Shown here piece by piece: positions 14,044 to 18,363 of a stretch of DNA of 18,363 nt. The stretch spans positions 1 to 18,363 of the forward strand of contig QFQW01000074.1 of NCBI GenBank assembly GCA_003248755.1, written 5' to 3'. A program made the translations under genes and the position numbers. The notes under the pieces were generated by a model. That model was not told the DNA's origin. It saw only the letters and a list, made by a program, of their open reading frames with translations, and did no database searches. The number at the start of each line of letters is the position of its first letter. Within the stretch, counting starts at the first letter, position 1. Source of the DNA: Chryseobacterium sp. (lineage in GTDB: Bacteria > Bacteroidota > Bacteroidia > Flavobacteriales > Weeksellaceae).

Positions 14044-14859
14044 TTACCGGATATTAACAGACCCGGAACTGCTTTCGTTTTTGGTCACTTTATTCAGGTC
14101 ACCTCTTTTCATAACATTGATATCACCGCTTGAAGAAGCGCTTGCTGTTAAGCTATTACGAACACCAATCGTAATATCAGCAGAAGATGAAGTCGTAAGA
14201 ACAGCGCTGTCTGCGGTTAGGTTTTCAGCTTTGATATCGCCGCTTGAAGAAGCTTGTGCACTTACTCTGTCTGTCTTTCCAGTGATTTTGATTCCGCCTG
14301 AAGAAGAAGATTGTAAATTAAGATTTTTTGCAATAATATCACCATAAAAATCTCCACTGCTGGAAGCTTGGATATTAATATTGTTTCCGTTGATATTTCC
14401 TTTGATGTTTCCGGAGCTTGAAACTTTTACATCAAGGTCAGAAAATTTGAAATCATCTTTCAAAGTAATACTTGCACTGGAGTTCGCTGCTAATCTGTCA
14501 AAATCTTTAGCATAAACTTTAATTTTGATTCTATCAGTTGAAATGTTCAACTTACCTTCAGATTGAATTTTCACCTGAACTTTTCTACCGTCTTGTTTTA
14601 CAACAACATATTGCATCAAATCAGAAGGGGCATAAACAACAATTTTTTCTTCACTGGATTTATAAACTTCTGCACTAAGAGAAGTTGAAATCTGCAACTC
14701 GTCAAAATCAACCGAATAAGATTTTTCAATCACTTCACCTTTTCCGGAATCTGATAAAATGTGAGAAAACATTACATCATTTGACCCATTTTTAGTTTGT
14801 ATGCAAGAAAAATTGGTAACCGATGCCAAAAGGACTAGGGATAAAAGTTTTATTTTCAT
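14044..14859 (-). CDS. DUF2807 (GIN-domain) repeat protein, probable lipoprotein
   Basis: This 271-residue protein has a signal sequence (MKIKLLSLVLLASVTNFS) followed by Cys19, so it may be a lipoprotein, although the lipobox is loose. After a first strand-rich part typical of DUF2807 head domains (YSVDFDELQISTSLSAEVYK), it has tandem units that each begin SSSG or SSSA. They recur every 18-21 residues through to the C-terminus (ESSSGSVNIR), consistent with a right-handed beta-helix. Such proteins are often annotated as putative adhesins, but a binding role is unproven. It is convergent with the nif3 operon and divergent from the DUF4920 gene. No clear TAnnTTTG box was found upstream. Confidence 0.85.
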   Translation of the reverse strand: MKIKLLSLVLLASVTNFSCIQTKNGSNDVMFSHILSDSGKGEVIEKSYSVDFDELQISTSLSAEVYKSSEEKIVVYAPSDLMQYVVVKQDGRKVQVKIQSEGKLNISTDRIKIKVYAKDFDRLAANSSASITLKDDFKFSDLDVKVSSSGNIKGNINGNNINIQASSSGDFYGDIIAKNLNLQSSSSGGIKITGKTDRVSAQASSSGDIKAENLTADSAVLTTSSSADITIGVRNSLTASASSSGDINVMKRGDLNKVTKNESSSGSVNIR

Positions 14860-14993
14860 AAGAATAATTTTTATAGTTTTCTGTTTTATATAGGTAAGAC
14901 AATTGGAAGGTCTGTTTCGTTACATGCAAAAATTATTTTTTTCTCATTCTAAATAATTTTCTAAATTTACAACATAAAAATAAATATTAAATT

Positions 14994-15047
14994 ATGAAAT
15001 CGTTTCGATTCCATATGACATTAAAACTAATAAATAACCTCATATGA
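14994..15047 (+). CDS. Possible 17-codon upstream ORF of the DUF4920 gene
   Basis: An ATG at 14994 opens a 17-codon frame (MKSFRFHMTLKLINNLI) whose TGA at 15045-15047 overlaps the ATG of the next gene in the form ATGA. This layout would allow translational coupling or a leader peptide. The peptide is short, basic and hydrophobic. The frame may be chance in AT-rich DNA, and no start-site signal was found that settles it. Confidence 0.3.
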   Translation: MKSFRFHMTLKLINNLI

Positions 15048-15535
15048 AAAATATACTATTTGCGTTCGTTTTTATTGGGCTGTCTGTTTCTGCATTTGCA
15101 CAATCTGGTCCACCGGCTGGCGATGCAAAAGTTGGAGAATTTTACGGTCAGGATGTTTCTGCGAAAGCAGTTAAAAAAGCTATTTCTACGGATGAGCTTA
15201 ATAAAGAATTAAAATCAACGCCAAAAATCGCTAAAACTTCCGTCAAAGGAAAAGTGACCGGCGTTTGCCCTAAAAAAGGCTGCTGGGTAAGTCTTGCAAC
15301 AGATTCCGGAGAAACTTTCTTCGTTAAGATGAAAGATTACGCATTCTTCGTTCCGACAGCTTTGGAAGGTAAAACAGTTGTTTTAGAAGGCAGCGCAGAA
15401 AGCAAAACCACTTCTGTGAAAGAATTGCAACATTACGCAGAAGACGCTAAAAAAACTCAGGCAGAAATTGATGCTATCAAAGAACCAAAAACTGAGACCA
15501 GATTTTTGGCAAGCGCAATTAAAGTTGTAGAATAA
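15044..15535 (+). CDS. Secreted DUF4920 protein
   Basis: This 163-residue protein has a signal peptide cleaved after about residue 19 (VSAFA, then QSG). The mature part follows the DUF4920 pattern: a short N-terminal segment with KVGEFYGQDV, a strand and the conserved pair C75/C80 in VCPKKGCWV, then FFVKMKDYAFFVP and further strands resembling an OB-like barrel. The paired cysteines suggest a disulfide or a metal or redox role, but none is established. It should be periplasmic. A short upstream frame overlaps its ATG by 4 bases, so its start may be coupled. A strong hairpin follows, shared with the convergent LRR gene. Confidence 0.88.
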   Translation: MKNILFAFVFIGLSVSAFAQSGPPAGDAKVGEFYGQDVSAKAVKKAISTDELNKELKSTPKIAKTSVKGKVTGVCPKKGCWVSLATDSGETFFVKMKDYAFFVPTALEGKTVVLEGSAESKTTSVKELQHYAEDAKKTQAEIDAIKEPKTETRFLASAIKVVE

Positions 15536-15553
15536 TTTTATTATAATAAAAAC

Positions 15554-15591
15554 AAAAGTAAAGCTGGTTGAAAAATCAGCTTTACTTTTTT
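15554..15591. terminator. Bidirectional terminator with GAAA loop
   Basis: The arm 15554-15569 (AAAAGTAAAGCTGGTT) pairs with 15574-15589, with one G-T wobble, around a GAAA tetraloop (15570-15573), and T residues follow. The stop codon of the minus-strand LRR gene (15582-15584) lies inside the 3' arm, so the structure serves both convergent genes. Confidence 0.85.
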
Positions 15592-16985
15592 ATAAACTTT
15601 TGACTTATTTTCTGATTCTCTGAAAAAGCTTCTAAAATATACACGCCATTTTTCAATTCAGAAACATTCAGGTTATTAGAATTGATTTTTCTATTTAAAA
15701 CTAATTTTCCTTGAATGTCGAATATTTTTACATATTCAACTTTGTGATTAAAGTTTAAATAATCTGAAGATGGATTAGGGTAAATTTTAAAATCAATTGA
15801 AAAGTTATTTTCTTGGGTTGATAATAAGCAATCTGTAACAACTGTTTGTATGTTTTTAGCCTCAAAGTATGCTTTTTCTGATTCATCACAACACACGTAA
15901 TTTAATTTTGGACATTCTAAAAATCCTTCGCCAAACGTTTGTTGTTTACCATTTTTTATTGAAATACTTGTCAGATTGGGAAGTCTAAAAATATTAAAAG
16001 TTTCCAGATTTGTATTGTAAGACGTATTAATAGTTGTAATTAAATTTGAATTGCTTATTACTATGTTTTTTAATTTAACATTCTTACTAAAATCAAGATT
16101 AGAAATAATATCACTTGAAAAATAAAAAGATTCTAAATTTAGGCTATTAGTTAGGTCAATATTATTAATACTTGATTTACTCATAAACAAAAATTTAAGA
16201 TTAGAGTTTTGCTCTGGCAGTTTTAATGAATTCAAATTTATTACAGGATTCTCAAAATATATTTCAGAAACAGGAGAGTAAATAAAATCTGCTGATGCAA
16301 TTTTTGTATTTATAAAATCAACTTTATCCAATCCTTGTAATATTGAAAAGTTAAATTCATTCAAATTATCACTATCAATTCTTATTTGAGCTAATTTATT
16401 ACAATTGTTAAGATTTAAGGATGTTAAATTATCAGAACCTATTCTTATTTTTTCAAGTAATATGTTTTTGCTTAAGTCTAGAGAATTAAAATTTCCCGTG
16501 ATTACAAGATTTTTCAAATTTATATTTTGAGATAAATCAATTGAGTTAATCTTCGTAGAAAGTAAATCTAAGTCTTCTAATGATACGCAGTTTTTAATAT
16601 CAATGCTTTCCAAAGCTTGATTATATAATCCTTTAATCTTTTTTAATTTAGTATTATTTGATAATGCTAGATTTTTAAGTTTAGTAGTTTGTTCAATGTT
16701 TAATTCCGTAAGATTTTTGAAAGCCTCAATTCCGGTAATATCTGTTAAATTGAATTCATACGCAGTTGATAAATAACTAATGTTTTCTGCCTCTGAGACT
16801 TGAATTTCGCCATCACCATTAATGTCAACTTTTGTGTATTGTCCGTTTAAATCTTTTGCATAATAATTATTAACATTAATCCAAACAAGTAACTCCTTAA
16901 AATATGAATCAGGAATATTTACATTTTGTGAAAAAGAAATTGTAAAAATGTTGAATAAAATAAAAGAGAATAATTTTTTTGTCAT
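15582..16985 (-). CDS. Leucine-rich-repeat surface protein with T9SS sorting tail
   Basis: The product (467 residues from the ATG at 16985) starts with a signal peptide (about 1-19, ending TISFS). Residues 54-65 (DINGDGEIQVSE) form a canonical EF-hand calcium loop. From about 80 to 350 there are irregular leucine-rich units of roughly 20-22 residues, with pieces such as SLDLSKN, LKNLVITGN and LTSLNLNNC. A short cysteine-containing segment (YVCCDESE) follows. The last 69 residues (399-467, starting FKIYPNP) are a T9SS type A sorting domain, so the protein is probably exported to the cell surface or medium. A possible TTG start 21 bases upstream (17006) overlaps a TAnnTTTG box, so I chose the ATG. 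Ligand is unknown; calcium binding and adhesion are inferences. Confidence 0.88.
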   Translation of the reverse strand: MTKKLFSFILFNIFTISFSQNVNIPDSYFKELLVWINVNNYYAKDLNGQYTKVDINGDGEIQVSEAENISYLSTAYEFNLTDITGIEAFKNLTELNIEQTTKLKNLALSNNTKLKKIKGLYNQALESIDIKNCVSLEDLDLLSTKINSIDLSQNINLKNLVITGNFNSLDLSKNILLEKIRIGSDNLTSLNLNNCNKLAQIRIDSDNLNEFNFSILQGLDKVDFINTKIASADFIYSPVSEIYFENPVINLNSLKLPEQNSNLKFLFMSKSSINNIDLTNSLNLESFYFSSDIISNLDFSKNVKLKNIVISNSNLITTINTSYNTNLETFNIFRLPNLTSISIKNGKQQTFGEGFLECPKLNYVCCDESEKAYFEAKNIQTVVTDCLLSTQENNFSIDFKIYPNPSSDYLNFNHKVEYVKIFDIQGKLVLNRKINSNNLNVSELKNGVYILEAFSENQKISQKFIKK

Positions 16986-17003
16986 AATGATTATAAGTTT
17001 TGC

Positions 17004-17011
17004 CAAATATA
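17004..17011 (-). promoter_or_regulatory. Candidate -7 box for the LRR gene
   Basis: On the minus strand this reads TATATTTG, a perfect TAnnTTTG match. It would place the transcription start near 16997, about 12 bases before the ATG at 16985. No good TTTG is seen further upstream. Confidence 0.45.
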
Positions 17012-17057
17012 AGCATTTATGGGTTTTATTCTGAATTTATTTTAATAGTAGAAGTCT

Positions 17058-17089
17058 TTGTAAGACGAGTTTAATCTGCGTATATTTGG
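17058..17089 (+). promoter_or_regulatory. Candidate menB promoter
   Basis: TTTG at 17058-17061 and TATATTTG at 17082-17089 are 20 bases apart, a near-ideal Bacteroidota promoter. The transcription start should be near 17096, about 10 bases before the ATG at 17106. It diverges from the LRR gene promoter. Confidence 0.65.
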
Positions 17090-17105
17090 GGAAAATTTTT
17101 CAAAA

Positions 17106-17942
17106 ATGGCAGACTGGAAAACCGTCAGAGAATACGAAGATATTACCTATAAAAAATCCAACGGCGTTGCAAGAATCGCAATCAACAGACCGGAAGTCAG
17201 AAATGCTTTCCGACCGAAAACAACCTCAGAATTATATGATGCTTTTTATGACGCTTACGAAGATTCGTCAATCGGCGTTGTATTATTGACAGGAGAAGGT
17301 CCAAGCCCAAAAGATGGCGGTCACGCTTTCTGCAGTGGCGGTGACCAAAAAGCACGTGGACACCAAGGTTATGTTGGCGAAGATGGAAGACATCGTCTTA
17401 ATATTTTGGAAGTTCAACGTTTAATTCGTTTTATGCCAAAAGCGGTGATTGCTGTGGTGAACGGTTGGGCAGTTGGTGGTGGACATTCGCTTCACGTGGT
17501 TTGCGATTTGACTTTAGCGAGTGAAGAACACGCGATTTTCAAACAAACCGATGCGGATGTTACAAGTTTTGACGGAGGTTACGGTTCGGCTTATTTAGCG
17601 AAAATGGTTGGTCAGAAAAAGGCAAGGGAAATTTTCTTTTTAGGCAGAAATTATTCTGCTCAGGAAGCGGCTGATATGGGAATGGTCAATGCCGTTATTC
17701 CTCATGCAAAATTGGAAGATACAGCATACGAATGGGCGCAGGAAATTCTTGCAAAATCCCCAACTTCCATCAGGATGCTGAAATTCGCTATGAACCTGAC
17801 AGATGACGGAATGGTTGGGCAGCAGATTTTTGCAGGTGAAGCAACGCGTTTGGCTTATATGACAGAAGAAGCCAAAGAAGGCAGAAATGCTTTCTTAGAG
17901 AAGCGTAAACCTGATTTCGGAGAGAATCAGTGGATTTCTTAA
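17106..17942 (+). CDS. menB: 1,4-dihydroxy-2-naphthoyl-CoA synthase
   Basis: This 278-residue crotonase-superfamily enzyme closes the second ring in menaquinone synthesis, converting o-succinylbenzoyl-CoA to 1,4-dihydroxy-2-naphthoyl-CoA. Typical MenB blocks are present: ARIAINRPEVRNAFRPKT near the N-terminus, FCSGGDQKARGHQGYVG around 78-94, the oxyanion-hole segment NGWAVGGGHSLHVVCDLTLA, then DADVTSFDGGYGSAYLAKMV, and the C-terminal end RKPDFGENQWIS. Length is normal for the family. Its own promoter lies just upstream. The next gene on the strand, after 77 bases, is menA, a later step in the same pathway, so the two probably form an operon. Confidence 0.96.
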   Translation: MADWKTVREYEDITYKKSNGVARIAINRPEVRNAFRPKTTSELYDAFYDAYEDSSIGVVLLTGEGPSPKDGGHAFCSGGDQKARGHQGYVGEDGRHRLNILEVQRLIRFMPKAVIAVVNGWAVGGGHSLHVVCDLTLASEEHAIFKQTDADVTSFDGGYGSAYLAKMVGQKKAREIFFLGRNYSAQEAADMGMVNAVIPHAKLEDTAYEWAQEILAKSPTSIRMLKFAMNLTDDGMVGQQIFAGEATRLAYMTEEAKEGRNAFLEKRKPDFGENQWIS

Positions 17943-17956
17943 TATAATTGATAATC

Positions 17957-17992
17957 GATGAATGATAAAAGATCTAATCATTATCATTTATC
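17957..17992 (+). repeat. Hairpin in the menB-menA spacer
   Basis: GATGAATGATAA (17957-17968) pairs with TTATCATTTATC (17981-17992) with one G-T wobble and a 12-base loop. No T-run follows, so it does not look like a terminator. The spacer is full of GATAA/TTATC-like words; the hairpin may tune expression or stability, or may only reflect low sequence complexity. Confidence 0.4.
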
Positions 17993-18019
17993 AACTATCA
18001 TTGATCACTTATAATTTAT

Positions 18020-18217
18020 ATGAAACATTGGATACAAGCTGCGAGGCTTAGAACATTACCACTTTCACTCAGTGGAATTATTATGGGAGCTTTCATTGCA
18101 AAATGGAGGCTTTCTCAGGAAGGAGGAATTTGGGACTGGAGAATTTTCGCTTTGGCACTTCTCGTAACATTATTATATCAAATCCTTTCCAACTTTGCCA
18201 ACGATTATGGCGACGGC
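18020..18217 (+). CDS. menA: menA, 5' part only, interrupted by foreign sequence
   Basis: The first 66 residues match 1,4-dihydroxy-2-naphthoate polyprenyltransferase, which attaches the isoprenoid chain in menaquinone synthesis. MKHWIQAARLRTLPLSLSGI begins the first membrane helix. A second helix (about 42-57) leads into the conserved NDYGDG (61-66), part of the aspartate-rich substrate site. After this the frame stays open, but the residues no longer fit MenA and instead fit LeuC. The full gene would be about 300 residues. Its position after menB supports the call. The exact junction cannot be fixed because GGCGACGGCGAC is compatible with both sides. Confidence 0.85.
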
Positions 18218-18363
18218 GACGAGGGGGATGACGACGGCGCGTCGTTCGACCGCGAAGTGTCGATCGACGTGAGCGCGCTGCACCCGATGGTGACCTGGGG
18301 CAACAGCCCGGAGGACGCACTGCCCATCGACGCGTGCGTGCCCGACCCGGCCGCGGCGGCCGC
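18218..18363 (+). other. leuC: High-GC leuC-like fragment fused in frame, probable chimera
   Basis: From about 18212 to the end I count roughly 74% G+C, and 47 of 50 codons end in G or C, unlike everything before. Read in the menA frame, the residues GASFDREVSIDVSALHPMVT, then WGNSPEDALPI and VPDP, match the LeuC (3-isopropylmalate dehydratase large subunit) region seen in E. coli as EGATFDTVVTL, PQVTWGTNPG and NIPDPAS. The source is probably a high-GC proteobacterium or actinobacterium. The window ends exactly on GCGGCCGC (18356-18363). An assembly, cloning or amplification chimera is the simplest explanation. Confidence 0.8.

Noticed and set aside
16986..17006. Seven-residue N-terminal extension of the LRR protein from a TTG start
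   Set aside because: The TTG overlaps the predicted -7 box and the ATG at 16985 already gives a normal signal peptide.
17086..17289. Plus-strand frame of 67 codons at the start of menB
   Set aside because: It lies in another frame of menB, whose sequence is strongly conserved, and begins inside the predicted promoter box.
18093..18320. Minus-strand open frame of 75 codons, arginine-rich
   Set aside because: It is the reverse complement of the menA/leuC join, crosses the composition break, and has a biased R/P-rich product typical of the antisense of high-GC coding DNA.
18218..18363. Recent horizontal transfer of leuC into menA
   Set aside because: A transfer event joining two genes in frame inside a menaquinone gene, with no mobile element and an end on a NotI site, is much less likely than a technical chimera.

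Overview
The window reads as a chromosomal segment of a Bacteroidota bacterium, most likely the Flavobacteriia (a Chryseobacterium-like Weeksellaceae member). The DNA is AT-rich. Several genes are preceded by the Bacteroidota promoter pattern (TTTG, then TAnnTTTG). Two proteins end in a type IX secretion (T9SS) sorting domain. Other family markers are DUF4920, DUF2807 and SusC-like motifs. The last ~150 bases do not belong to this genome: hand-counted GC jumps to about 74% and the reading frame passes from menA into a leuC-like sequence that ends on a NotI palindrome. I read that end as a chimeric join.

Layout. (1) 160-1565, + strand: a GbsR/MarR-type regulator and two related three-helix membrane proteins. 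(2) 1797-4558, +: an ECF sigma factor followed by a large membrane-tethered protein with an anti-sigma-like N-terminus, SusC-like motifs, a von Willebrand A domain and a T9SS tail. (3) 4614-6005, +: dihydrolipoyl dehydrogenase. (4) 6061-7493, -: a transmembrane protein with a possible HTH-like cytosolic domain, overlapping by 4 bases a small secreted protein. (5) 7650-9301, +: two secreted proteins, the second SIMPL-like. (6) 9315-11039: a patatin-like phospholipase facing a voltage-gated-type K+ channel. (7) 11097-14018, +: a Xre/RES toxin-antitoxin pair running directly into nif3 and a DUF164 coiled-coil gene. (8) 14044-15591: a DUF2807 lipoprotein-like protein (-) and a DUF4920 protein (+), the latter with a 17-codon upstream ORF. 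(9) 15582-17942: a leucine-rich-repeat T9SS cargo (-) diverging from menB (+), then menA, which is cut by the foreign tail.

How the parts fit. menB and menA serve menaquinone synthesis and lpdA serves 2-oxoacid dehydrogenases, so the backbone is housekeeping. Between these genes lie small envelope and sensing units: GbsR with membrane proteins, ECF sigma with tethered partner, a transmembrane regulator candidate with secreted protein, and a toxin-antitoxin pair. Strong hairpin terminators separate most units, several of them bidirectional between convergent genes.

The best candidate for an undescribed system is the sigma factor/VWA protein pair (1797-4558). It seems to join sigma control, a metal-binding adhesion-type domain and an outer-membrane sorting tail in one polypeptide that lacks a cleavable signal peptide. 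All assignments come from reading motifs; no database search was run.
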